Notes: generated by a model from the letters alone, not told the origin. DNA of 5,987 nucleotides from Candidatus Zixiibacteriota bacterium (GCA_003641405.1 QNAF01000169.1:1-5987), one strand, 5' to 3'; positions 1 to 5,830 are shown, counted from the first letter of the stretch. Numbers and translations are program-made.

Positions 1-1264
1 CATCGTAACCGACCAGGCTGAGCTTGCCCCAACTGCTATGTGGCACCTGCTGCGGGAACTTACCGGAGCGCTCAAACGCAGCTAATATCGCCTTGGTGTT
101 ATTCTTGCTTTCGGTGACGTTCGGTTCGTCGAACGGGTTGATGCCAAGATACCACCCGACAACTGCCGTGATTGCTTCCCACAGAAGGAACTGCCGCCCA
201 AGCTCTGCCGCTGAACCAAGACTTATCTCGACTATCGGAAATTGTTTGGCGCCAAGAGCAGCTTTCAGTTTCTTATAGTCCGGTGCTTTCTCTCCCGTCA
301 TTCTCAGGAAAACAAACATCCGGTCCTTCGTGTACTGTGCTGCCTTGCCCACCGGCTCGTTGTCGATTGGAATGACGCCCTTTTTCTTCTTACCGGTTGA
401 CTCCGCAACCAGTTGTTCAATCCAGGGAACCAACGGTGCTGTTTTCTTCGAGGCAATAAATGTCAGCTTGTCACGGCCTTCTTTTGTCGCCGCATACAGA
501 AGAGCGCCAATCGCAAGCGCCGGGTTTGCCTCTCCCTCACGCTCAACCAACAGCTTCTGCATTGCCACAGCATCGTCAATGAACGCCCGAATGTCGACAC
601 CAGCGAAAAAGCCGGGGACGAGACCAAACAGCGATAGTGCCGAGTACCTGCCGCCGATATCAGACGGATTTACGAAGACTTTCCGATACTTGTGTTTGCG
701 CGCGAATTCCTGAAGCGCACTTCCGCTGTCCGTGATAACTGCGAAATGCCGACCGATGTTCTTGACACCGAGTTTCTTCAGGACCCCGATGAAATACGCT
801 TCCTGTGACCGTGTCTCAACAGTTCCGCCGGATTTGGATGCCACGATAAACAGTGTACGTTTCGGTTCGATCTTGCGTGTCAGTGACCGAATGGCAGCCG
901 GATCGGTAGAATCGATCACGTTGAACGACTTCAAACGTGGGTGCTTCCCATGAACCAGCTTAAACAATTCGGGACAGAGCGATGATCCGCCCATTCCCAT
1001 CAGCACCACATGCTTGATCCGGTCAGCGAATACGGACTTGCCAAACTTCTCGATAGCGCTGATGTGTCTTTTCATCCGGGTGGCCGAATCGACCCAGCCC
1101 AGCCGGCCAGCGATCAGTTTCTTCAGTTTCCGATCAGACGTATACACACCGGCCTCTCTGGCCATGATGCGCTGAACGACAGACGCTTTGGCTCCCTTCT
1201 TGAGAGCCCTTTTATAGGCCGCATCCACGGCCCCGATCTTAATCTGCAACGATCCTTGTTTCAT
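1..1264 (-). CDS. pgi: Glucose-6-phosphate isomerase, transaldolase/PGI-fusion type, 3' end cut by window
   Basis: The enzyme interconverts glucose 6-phosphate and fructose 6-phosphate in the cytoplasm. The frame is open from the ATG at 1264 to the left edge, giving 421 residues without a stop; the C-terminus lies outside. Visible landmarks are GMGGSSLCPE (90-99) and SKSGGTVET (143-151), both sugar-phosphate-binding SIS-fold motifs, then GGRYSALS (204-211) and EQLVAESTGK (283-292), whose Glu288 matches the PGI catalytic glutamate. NPFDEPNVTESKNNTK (376-391) follows. These motifs resemble the PGI half of bifunctional transaldolase/PGI proteins more than classical E. coli Pgi. No transaldolase domain precedes it here: the gene starts one base after the rpe stop codon. 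The ATG is supported by GAGG five bases upstream. The isomerase family is confident; the subtype is inferred from remembered motifs. Confidence 0.88.
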   Translation of the reverse strand, partial: MKQGSLQIKIGAVDAAYKRALKKGAKASVVQRIMAREAGVYTSDRKLKKLIAGRLGWVDSATRMKRHISAIEKFGKSVFADRIKHVVLMGMGGSSLCPELFKLVHGKHPRLKSFNVIDSTDPAAIRSLTRKIEPKRTLFIVASKSGGTVETRSQEAYFIGVLKKLGVKNIGRHFAVITDSGSALQEFARKHKYRKVFVNPSDIGGRYSALSLFGLVPGFFAGVDIRAFIDDAVAMQKLLVEREGEANPALAIGALLYAATKEGRDKLTFIASKKTAPLVPWIEQLVAESTGKKKKGVIPIDNEPVGKAAQYTKDRMFVFLRMTGEKAPDYKKLKAALGAKQFPIVEISLGSAAELGRQFLLWEAITAVVGWYLGINPFDEPNVTESKNNTKAILAAFERSGKFPQQVPHSSWGKLSLVGYD

Positions 1265-1265
1265 A

Positions 1266-1922
1266 TCAACCTCGCGAGTATCCCGCTATTTGCTTAACCA
1301 ATTCCGCACGATTCTCAGCGCCAAAAAACGCAGTACCCATAACAAGCAGGTCCGCCCCGGCATCGAGAACATTACCCGCATTGTGATCGTCAACGCCGCC
1401 GTCTACTTCGATCTTCGTATCCAGACCATGCTTATCTATGTACTCCCTGGCGGTTCTTATTTTGGGCAATGCATCCGCGATGAACTTCTGCCCGCCGAAT
1501 CCCGGATAAACCGACATGACCAGAAAGTAGTCAAAATGCTCAATGAACGGCAGCACGCGATCAACCGGCATGTCCGGATTGATAGATATGCCGGTCTTAA
1601 CGCCCAACTGCCTGATCTGATCGGCGTACTTGAGCGGCTCGGGATGTACTTCCAGATGGAAAGTGATAAGGTCTGCTCCCGCTTTGACAAAATCCTCGAA
1701 ATACTTCTCCGGTTCACTCAGCATCAGGTGAACGTCCAGAAAACAGTCGGTCAAGCCGTTGATAGTTTTCACAACGGCGGGGCCAAACGAGATGTTCGGT
1801 ACGAAATGCCCATCCATGATATCGAGATGAAAAGTGGTAACTCCGGCTTTCTCGGCGCTGGCGATCTCATCAGCCAGGCGGGAGAAATCCGCTCCAAGGA
1901 CCGAGGGTGCTATCTCTGCCAT
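1266..1922 (-). CDS. rpe: Ribulose-phosphate 3-epimerase
   Basis: Rpe interconverts ribulose 5-phosphate and xylulose 5-phosphate in the pentose phosphate pathway, using a TIM barrel with a divalent metal. The protein has 218 residues, normal for the family. It opens with IAPSVLGADF (4-13), the N-terminal signature. The expected metal ligands are His32 and Asp34 in FHLDIMDGHFVPN, His65 in LDVHLM, and Asp174 in KIEVDGGV; Asp34 and Asp174 are also the catalytic acid/base pair. The flexible loop is MSVYPGFGGQ (136-145), with Tyr where many members have Asn. GTAFF (196-200) belongs to the phosphate site. I chose the ATG at 1922 because the protein then starts as known members do. A GTG at 1937 would add five residues without family support. 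No clear Shine-Dalgarno precedes either start. Confidence 0.96.
   Translation of the reverse strand: MAEIAPSVLGADFSRLADEIASAEKAGVTTFHLDIMDGHFVPNISFGPAVVKTINGLTDCFLDVHLMLSEPEKYFEDFVKAGADLITFHLEVHPEPLKYADQIRQLGVKTGISINPDMPVDRVLPFIEHFDYFLVMSVYPGFGGQKFIADALPKIRTAREYIDKHGLDTKIEVDGGVDDHNAGNVLDAGADLLVMGTAFFGAENRAELVKQIAGYSRG
1270..1273 (-). promoter_or_regulatory. Ribosome binding site of the isomerase gene, inside the rpe 3' end
   Basis: On the minus strand GAGG lies five bases before the isomerase ATG and overlaps the last codons of rpe. The junction reads TGATATG, so the rpe stop and the isomerase start are one base apart. This arrangement fits translational coupling on a shared mRNA and fixes the choice of start codon. 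Confidence 0.75.
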
Positions 1923-1967
1923 GCGGCAAGAATACACATTTTAGACCGAGAATCAACCCAATAGATC

Positions 1968-1996
1968 GTAGGTCGGAACCCCTTGCGGTTCCGACA
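1968..1996 (+). repeat. GTAGG-led hairpin repeat, copy R1
   Basis: The element starts with GTAGG, whose last G begins a perfect 9-bp stem. GTCGGAACC (1972-1980) pairs with GGTTCCGAC (1987-1995) around the 6-base loop CCTTGC. It lies between the exported-protein gene and rpe, 46 bases upstream of the rpe start. No T-run follows on either strand, so it is not a standard intrinsic terminator. Confidence 0.8.
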
Positions 1997-2005
1997 GGTA
2001 GCCAA

Positions 2006-2033
2006 GTAGGTCGGGACCTTTACGGTCCTGACA
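2006..2033 (+). repeat. GTAGG-led hairpin repeat, copy R2
   Basis: GTAGG (2006-2010) leads into GTCGGGACC (2010-2018), which pairs with GGTCCTGAC (2024-2032) around the loop TTTAC. Relative to R1, an A-T pair in the stem has become G-C, with both strands changed. A second difference converts a G-C pair to a G-U wobble. Nine bases separate it from R1. Confidence 0.8.
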
Positions 2034-2049
2034 TTACGATGCTAAGTTG

Positions 2050-2071
2050 GTAGGGCTGAAGCTGTTAGCTT
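2050..2071 (+). repeat. Degenerate GTAGG-led hairpin, copy R3
   Basis: It begins GTAGGGCTGAAGC. Only the short stem AAGC (2059-2062) with GCTT (2068-2071) around TGTTA remains paired. Its position in register between R2 and R4 and its GTAGG leader suggest a decayed or truncated member of the same family. The assignment is weak on its own. Confidence 0.45.
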
Positions 2072-2101
2072 GTAGGTCGGAACCCCTTGGTGGTTCCGAC
2101 A
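2072..2101 (+). repeat. GTAGG-led hairpin repeat, copy R4
   Basis: GTAGG (2072-2076) runs into a perfect 9-bp stem identical to that of R1. GTCGGAACC (2076-2084) pairs with GGTTCCGAC (2092-2100), and the loop is CCTTGGT, one base longer than in R1. It directly abuts R3. Confidence 0.8.
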
Positions 2102-2105
2102 GCCG

Positions 2106-2135
2106 GTATGGTAAGAACCCTTTAGCAGTTTTGCC
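2106..2135 (+). repeat. Decayed GTAGG-type hairpin, copy R5, inverted relative to R6
   Basis: The leader is GTATG rather than GTAGG. The hairpin is imperfect: GGTAAGAAC faces GTTTTGCC, with wobbles and a bulge. Its closest relative is the inverted copy at 2973-3002. The two share the 13-mer AGAACCCTTTAGC exactly and match at about 25 of 30 aligned columns. R5 sits 46 bases beyond the stop of the exported-protein gene. Confidence 0.6.
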
Positions 2136-2181
2136 GACTTGTCAAGTTGCGGCAGGTCTTGCCGTGGTCTTGCGCCGCCGT

Positions 2182-2859
2182 CTATTCCTTAATAGGCTCC
2201 TGCATGATTTCAAACTCGTCAACGAGATACTCAACGAATAGTGCCGTCGGATGTAGTTTCTGTTTATGATCCGCATGCACTTTCATTTTGTTTTGCAGGA
2301 CATCATCGAGATACTCTTTGTCGAAGAAGAACAGAGTGTGCTGTAGGAAGTCAGGCTTGGTGATAAGACCTAAGGACTTTAGTGACACCCGATAATCGCT
2401 CTCGGCTTCACCAACCCCGCACATACCACCCTCCCAAAAGATATCGCCGTCAAAGGCAGACAATTTAAAAATGGGTTTCCAAAGAAGTGGGGCGTCCTTC
2501 CCAAAGAGTGATTCCCTGAGGCAATCACCGATCACATCATCTTCCGAGTACGGCATCTCTTCGGTTGCAAGGGAAAATAATATGAGGGAATCCGAATAGA
2601 ATCCCATCATCGAAAACATTCCAACATCACAATGGGGCTGCATCCTCATATCGTCCACAATGCAGATGTCAAACTTAGAAGCCTCGCTCTCACCGAGAAA
2701 TGACGTTAGGTTGCTCTGTAGACCTTCAATGACGATCGCATCTAATCGATGGTCCATCTGAATATCAGCCTTCAGCGTCTTCCACTGATACTCGTATGGT
2801 CTCCCCAGTGCGGAAGTAAATGCTAAGGAGATCAATATAATAAGAGGCACAATCCTCAT
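2182..2859 (-). CDS. Exported protein of unknown function
   Basis: I do not recognise the family. From the ATG at 2859 the protein has 225 residues. It begins with a classical signal peptide, MRIVPLIILISLAFTSALG, with likely cleavage near residue 19 and no lipobox cysteine, so a periplasmic or secreted soluble protein is likely. The mature part has four cysteines (66, 77, 113, 147) that could form two disulfides. It is acidic, with stretches such as FDICIVDDMRM (63-73) and YLVDEFEIMQEPIKE at the C-terminus, and has no further membrane segment. The frame is open upstream to 3012, but the inner ATG is preferred because GGAG lies six bases before it and the signal peptide begins there. It has its own likely promoter and no functional tie to its neighbours is visible. 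The gene is probably real; the function is unknown. Confidence 0.78.
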   Translation of the reverse strand: MRIVPLIILISLAFTSALGRPYEYQWKTLKADIQMDHRLDAIVIEGLQSNLTSFLGESEASKFDICIVDDMRMQPHCDVGMFSMMGFYSDSLILFSLATEEMPYSEDDVIGDCLRESLFGKDAPLLWKPIFKLSAFDGDIFWEGGMCGVGEAESDYRVSLKSLGLITKPDFLQHTLFFFDKEYLDDVLQNKMKVHADHKQKLHPTALFVEYLVDEFEIMQEPIKE

Positions 2860-2865
2860 CTTCCA

Positions 2866-2869
2866 CTCC
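2866..2869 (-). promoter_or_regulatory. Ribosome binding site of the exported-protein gene
   Basis: GGAG on the minus strand lies six bases before the ATG at 2859. It decides the start in favour of the signal-peptide methionine over the longer open frame reaching 3012. Confidence 0.7.
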
Positions 2870-2918
2870 GTTCTTTTGATTGTATAGCCAAACACACTAC
2901 CTAGCAACTTTTTGTCCA

Positions 2919-2946
2919 AACATAGCGGTTTGCCCCGTTTTGTCAA
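2919..2946 (-). promoter_or_regulatory. Sigma-70-type promoter for the exported-protein gene
   Basis: On the minus strand a consensus -35 box TTGACA (2946-2941) is followed after 16 bases by TATGTT (2924-2919). This would give a leader of roughly 50 bases before the ATG at 2859. A second, weaker option, TTGCTA with TATACA at 2886-2881, overlaps the leader. The promoter lies downstream of the R6 hairpin, which suggests independent transcription from queG. Confidence 0.5.
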
Positions 2947-2972
2947 GGCAATAGCAGAGATTGTCATTTTCC

Positions 2973-3002
2973 TGGCAGAACCGCTAAAGGGTTCTGCCCT
3001 AC
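2973..3002 (-). repeat. GTAGG-led hairpin repeat, copy R6, minus orientation
   Basis: Read on the minus strand it starts GTAGG and forms a perfect 9-bp stem. On the plus strand GGCAGAACC (2974-2982) pairs with GGTTCTGCC (2990-2998) around GCTAAAG. Compared with R1, two stem pairs differ and both partners have changed in each. It lies 20 bases past the queG stop. No U-run follows on the minus strand, so terminator function is uncertain. Confidence 0.78.
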
Positions 3003-3022
3003 TCAGAATCAAGCAGGTCGAA

Positions 3023-3982
3023 TTATTCAGCCTGGTTATTACGGACTATCCGCGCACAACGCTGCAAGCCCTCCAACTTCGGGCGGGTCAGTGACGTACC
3101 GGCAGTGAACTGGAGAAACTCCTCCTGGCTCGTCAGCTTCAGCACTTCGTCTATGTCGATAAACTCCCCCACCCCGGATTCGGGAAGTAGCTCTGAGTGC
3201 TCTGTGAGAACCGCCCGGCAGTTATGCGGACAGACCTCCTGGCAAATGTCGCATCCGAAAACCGTATCGCCCAATTGCGAGGCCATTTTGGAGTCGATTT
3301 CTGAAGGCTTCTCAATAGTCAGGTATGAGAGGCACTTTCGGGAATCTATCGTGTAGTCATCGACAATGGCTCCAGTGGGGCAGGCCTCAATACACAAATT
3401 GCATGTCCCGCAACGGCCATGGTTCACGGCAAAGGGGTCATCGGATTCAAGCGGAAGGCTGGTCAGCAACTCGGCTAAGAAAAACCAGGATCCGAACTGC
3501 CTGCTGATGAGCATACTGTTCTTGCCGATAAACCCCAGCCCGGCCTTGGCGGCTATAGCGCGCTCAAGCATCGGACCGTAATCCACAAGGAATCTAAACT
3601 CAGCACCAGCCCCCGGTCCGAGCACCTGGCTGAGCATGGCGACGAACTGCATGCCCATCCGTTCAATAACCTTGTGATAGTCCTTACCACGGGCGAACCG
3701 GGCAACCCGACCGCTACTTTTCGGGGTTACTTGACTGTTTGGCTGGTAGTAGTTCAAGCCAAGCACAACTACCGACTGAACGGACGGCATCAGCACCCTG
3801 GGATCTGATCGGCGCTCAGGGTCCCTGGCCAGGTACGTCATCTGGTCGTGATAGCCCCTATCCAGCCAACGACGGAATCTCTCGCTTGACTGAGGAATCG
3901 GCTCCGGTGTCGTAATTCCGCAGAGATCAAAGCCGACTTCTTTCGCCAGCCGTTTGACTGTCTCGCTATTCAACTGATTCAT
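3023..3982 (-). CDS. queG: Epoxyqueuosine reductase (short form)
   Basis: QueG carries out the last step of queuosine biosynthesis, reducing epoxyqueuosine to queuosine in the tRNA wobble position with cobalamin and two [4Fe-4S] clusters. All eight cluster cysteines are present: CGTCNLCIEACP (Cys191, 194, 197, 201), then Cys217 in KCLSYLTIE and GCDICQEVCP (Cys244, 247, 251). The B12-domain signatures are RFARGKDYHK (95-104), VDYGPMLERA (133-142) with Asp134 at the position of the conserved catalytic aspartate, and KAGLGFIGKN (146-155). At 319 residues it lacks most of the C-terminal HEAT-repeat region of the roughly 380-residue E. coli type, which is normal for short members. No Shine-Dalgarno sits near the ATG at 3982; an AGGAG lies 20 bases upstream. 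The gene is divergent from rocD. Confidence 0.95.
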   Translation of the reverse strand: MNQLNSETVKRLAKEVGFDLCGITTPEPIPQSSERFRRWLDRGYHDQMTYLARDPERRSDPRVLMPSVQSVVVLGLNYYQPNSQVTPKSSGRVARFARGKDYHKVIERMGMQFVAMLSQVLGPGAGAEFRFLVDYGPMLERAIAAKAGLGFIGKNSMLISRQFGSWFFLAELLTSLPLESDDPFAVNHGRCGTCNLCIEACPTGAIVDDYTIDSRKCLSYLTIEKPSEIDSKMASQLGDTVFGCDICQEVCPHNCRAVLTEHSELLPESGVGEFIDIDEVLKLTSQEEFLQFTAGTSLTRPKLEGLQRCARIVRNNQAE

Positions 3983-4065
3983 AGTCGGGAATCTAATGAA
4001 AACTCCTCTCCAAAACCACTACAGAACGTTTATCTCAGCGCAGAGGCTGTTGAGAAACCCTGTGC

Positions 4066-4089
4066 CCGGCAGGTGTCCACATCTGCTGG
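4066..4089. repeat. Hairpin H1
   Basis: CCGGCAGGTG (4066-4075) pairs with CATCTGCTGG (4080-4089) around TCCA, giving ten pairs of which two are G-U wobbles. Its left half recurs almost exactly at the right edge of the window (5975-5987, 12 of 13 bases), so it belongs to a dispersed repeat. Confidence 0.7.
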
Positions 4090-4095
4090 ATGACA

Positions 4096-4117
4096 CGGCA
4101 TATGTGAACATGTGCCG
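4096..4117. repeat. Hairpin H2
   Basis: CGGCATATG (4096-4104) pairs with CATGTGCCG (4109-4117) around TGAA, with one wobble pair in nine. It starts six bases after H1 ends and looks like part of the same compound palindromic block. Confidence 0.65.
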
Positions 4118-4133
4118 CGCACAAAGCAGTGTT

Positions 4134-4181
4134 GTGTCGGGTCCTGATTTCCCGCCTAGGCGGGAGATTGTGACCCGACAC
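4134..4181. repeat. Nested double hairpin H3
   Basis: The outer stem pairs GTGTCGGGTC (4134-4143) with GACCCGACAC (4172-4181), ten perfect pairs. Inside it sits an independent near-perfect palindrome, CCCGCCTAGGCGGG (4151-4164). The same architecture recurs in H4 with a different outer-stem sequence. Confidence 0.8.
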
Positions 4182-4202
4182 GTTACATCATGTCACAGAA
4201 CA

Positions 4203-4245
4203 GAGTCAGGTCTCATCCCACCTTGGGCGGAAAAGGACCTGACTC
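4203..4245. repeat. Nested double hairpin H4
   Basis: The outer stem pairs GAGTCAGGTC (4203-4212) with GACCTGACTC (4236-4245), ten perfect pairs. The inner palindrome TCCCACCTTGGGCGGA (4216-4231) is a decayed form of that in H3, with two mismatches. Relative to H3, two outer-stem pairs are changed and both partners changed together. Confidence 0.8.
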
Positions 4246-4347
4246 AACTCATGGAGAGGACCTTTTCTAACAAACCCCGAATCATGTCCCATCCCCCAAA
4301 TTACCGAAAAAAGTAGAGAAAACGGCACAAAACACGAGTGGATTCCC

Positions 4348-4375
4348 TTGAAATCCAATTTTAAAGTATTATCAT
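4348..4375 (+). promoter_or_regulatory. Candidate promoter of rocD
   Basis: TTGAAA (4348-4353) and TATCAT (4370-4375) are separated by 16 bases in an AT-rich stretch. A start near 4382 would leave a leader of about 57 bases before the ATG. The match is reasonable but not unique, since TATTAT overlaps at 4367-4372. Confidence 0.45.
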
Positions 4376-4426
4376 ATCTGGCCGCAAGAATCAAGATAGG
4401 CGGCAGTTTAGATCGTTTTTTAGCAC

Positions 4427-4431
4427 GAGGG
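4427..4431 (+). promoter_or_regulatory. Ribosome binding site of rocD
   Basis: GAGGG ends seven bases before the ATG at 4439. This supports that start over the out-of-frame ATG at 4434. Confidence 0.75.
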
Positions 4432-4438
4432 TAATGCC

Positions 4439-5722
4439 ATGACTAACATCAATACCGCCAACAGAGCTGCCTTAGGCTACAGCACTATTCCGGATAACCA
4501 GATTATCGAGACGGAACACACTTCCGGAGCCCACCACTATGGTCGACTGGACCTTGTGGTCCGGCAAACGGAGGGCTGCTGGCTCTACACTCAGGATGGT
4601 AAGAAATACCTGGATTGTCTTGCGGCCTATTCCGCTGCCAACCAGGGACACCACCACCCGAAAATCGTCCAGGCCATAAAAGACGCTCTCGACGGGCAAT
4701 ACGGGTCTGTGATTTCCAACGTTGTCTACACCGACGTACTATCTGAGTTCCTCAAGAAGGCAAGCGACCTGGCTCCACAGATCGGCGAGCGATTCGGCGC
4801 CAACGGCAACAAGACACTTCCTAAAAACGGTGGTGTTGAATCCGTAGAGACTGCCGTTAAGCTCGGCCGGTGCTACGGCTACAAAGCCAAAGGAATCGAG
4901 GACGGCAAACAGGAGATCATCGTTTGCGGAAACAACTTCCACGGCCGAACAGTAACTGCCGTTTCCTTCTCAAGTACCGCAAAGTACAAAGAAGGCTTTG
5001 GTCCGCTTACGCCCGGATTTGTGACTGTCGATTATGGTGATATAGATGCCATCGAAAAAGCCATCAACGATAACACCTGTGCCATCATGGTTGAGCCCAT
5101 GCAGGGCGAAGGGGGAATGTACATTCCGCGCGAGGGTTTCCTCAGAGGTCTCAGGAAACTATGCGACAAGCACGACCTGCTGTTGATATTCGATGAAATC
5201 CAGGTTGGACTGGGACGCACCGGCAAGATGTTCTGTTTTCAACACAGAGGCGTCATTCCCGATGCCCTGATCCTCGGCAAAGCCATCTCCGGCGGCCTGG
5301 TACCGCTTTCCGTGCTGATTACCAACACCAAGATCATGGACATGGTATTTCAGCCGGGTCGCGACGGCTCCACGTTCGGTGGCTACCCGCTGGCCTGTGT
5401 GGCGGGAATCGCCGCGCTCGACGTACTGATAAAAGAAGACCTCCCCGGCCGAGCGGCCAAATATGGCGAGATTCTCAAGAAGAAAATCGAAGACATCGCC
5501 AGCCGGTCATCTCATGTCAAGGAAGTGCGTGGACGCGGACTGTTTATTGGCATCGAAGTCAAGAACGGCGACGCCATGGTCTACTGCCGGAAACTTCTCG
5601 AACTCGGCGTGCTGGCCAACGACAGCCACGGTCATACAATCCGAATCTCGCCACCGCTGATCATTACCGAAAAAGAGATTGATTACCTGGTGGAACGACT
5701 GGAGAAAGTACTGGTCGACTGA
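4439..5722 (+). CDS. rocD: Ornithine--oxo-acid aminotransferase (class III, PLP)
   Basis: The enzyme transfers the delta-amino group of ornithine to 2-oxoglutarate, giving glutamate 5-semialdehyde and glutamate, which links arginine catabolism with proline. The protein has 427 residues, normal for the family. Lys281 in LGKAISGG is the PLP lysine, Asp252 in FDEIQVGLGRTG binds the pyridine nitrogen, and Thr312 in GSTFGGYPLA is near the phosphate. Residues that define ornithine aminotransferase within class III, by comparison with the human enzyme, are all present: Tyr34 (human Tyr55) in GAHHY, Tyr64 (Tyr85) in AAYSAANQGHHHP, Arg170 (Arg180) in FHGRT, Glu224 (Glu235) in MQGEGG, and Arg402 (Arg413) in IRISPP. 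The phosphate loop reads NGGVES (130-135) where the human enzyme has NTGVEA. The gene is monocistronic as far as visible. Lysine or acetylornithine use is less likely given Tyr34 and Glu224. Confidence 0.9.
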   Translation: MTNINTANRAALGYSTIPDNQIIETEHTSGAHHYGRLDLVVRQTEGCWLYTQDGKKYLDCLAAYSAANQGHHHPKIVQAIKDALDGQYGSVISNVVYTDVLSEFLKKASDLAPQIGERFGANGNKTLPKNGGVESVETAVKLGRCYGYKAKGIEDGKQEIIVCGNNFHGRTVTAVSFSSTAKYKEGFGPLTPGFVTVDYGDIDAIEKAINDNTCAIMVEPMQGEGGMYIPREGFLRGLRKLCDKHDLLLIFDEIQVGLGRTGKMFCFQHRGVIPDALILGKAISGGLVPLSVLITNTKIMDMVFQPGRDGSTFGGYPLACVAGIAALDVLIKEDLPGRAAKYGEILKKKIEDIASRSSHVKEVRGRGLFIGIEVKNGDAMVYCRKLLELGVLANDSHGHTIRISPPLIITEKEIDYLVERLEKVLVD

Positions 5723-5747
5723 CCGTTATCAAAATCGATCAAGTCAA

Positions 5748-5777
5748 GGCGGCTCTTAACAGGGCCACCTTTTTTTT
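5748..5777 (+). terminator. Rho-independent terminator of rocD
   Basis: GGCGGCTC (5748-5755) pairs with GGGCCACC (5762-5769) around TTAACA, with one C-A mismatch and one wobble. Eight Ts (5770-5777) follow directly. It starts 25 bases after the rocD stop and faces the same way, so it should end that transcript. Confidence 0.8.
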
Positions 5778-5830
5778 GTTAACGTGAGCAGCAGACGTCC
5801 AGAGATTATCTCAATAATCACGTAGCAACA

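Larger units (their letters stand above)
3983..4438. other. Divergent intergenic region between queG and rocD, rich in hairpins
   Basis: These 456 bases contain no gene I can support. About 180 of them (4066-4245) are a run of four palindromic elements, listed separately. The right part (4246-4438) is A-rich and holds the rocD promoter candidate and ribosome binding site. I could not pick a queG promoter with confidence. Confidence 0.75.

Noticed and set aside
330..713. Plus-strand open frames opposite the isomerase gene
   Set aside because: The minus strand is continuously open with clear PGI motifs; these frames are composition shadows.
1290..1964. A 224-codon plus-strand open frame opposite rpe
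   Set aside because: It is the antisense of a gene with every Rpe active-site motif. The translation shows no recognisable family pattern and no ribosome binding site was seen.
1938..1967. rpe promoter with TAAAAT as -10
   Set aside because: No acceptable -35 box lies at a suitable distance, so I did not annotate it.
1968..2135. CRISPR array
   Set aside because: The repeats are short palindromes that differ from one another, the gaps are 0-16 bases and irregular, and one related copy is inverted and remote. No cas gene is present.
2973..3002. Intrinsic terminator for queG
   Set aside because: The stem is strong, but the minus strand continues AGGAAAATG with no U-run, so it is listed only as a repeat.
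2860..3012. Longer N-terminus for the exported protein, starting at 3012
   Set aside because: It would run through the R6 hairpin and the promoter and bury the signal peptide at residue 52. The inner ATG has a good Shine-Dalgarno.
4041..4061. Insertion-sequence end, from the phrase GGCTGTTGAGAAACCC
   Set aside because: The phrase feels like some IS termini from memory, but there is no transposase, partner end or target duplication nearby.
4230..4267. Alternative pairing GAAAAGG with CCTTTTC as an attenuator-like switch before rocD
   Set aside because: It would compete with the H4 stem, but it lies upstream of the likely rocD transcription start and has no T-run, so there is no support for a switch.
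3996..4316. A 106-codon plus-strand open frame in the queG-rocD gap
   Set aside because: It runs through all four hairpins, so its sequence is explained by repeats, and its translation looks like no protein family.
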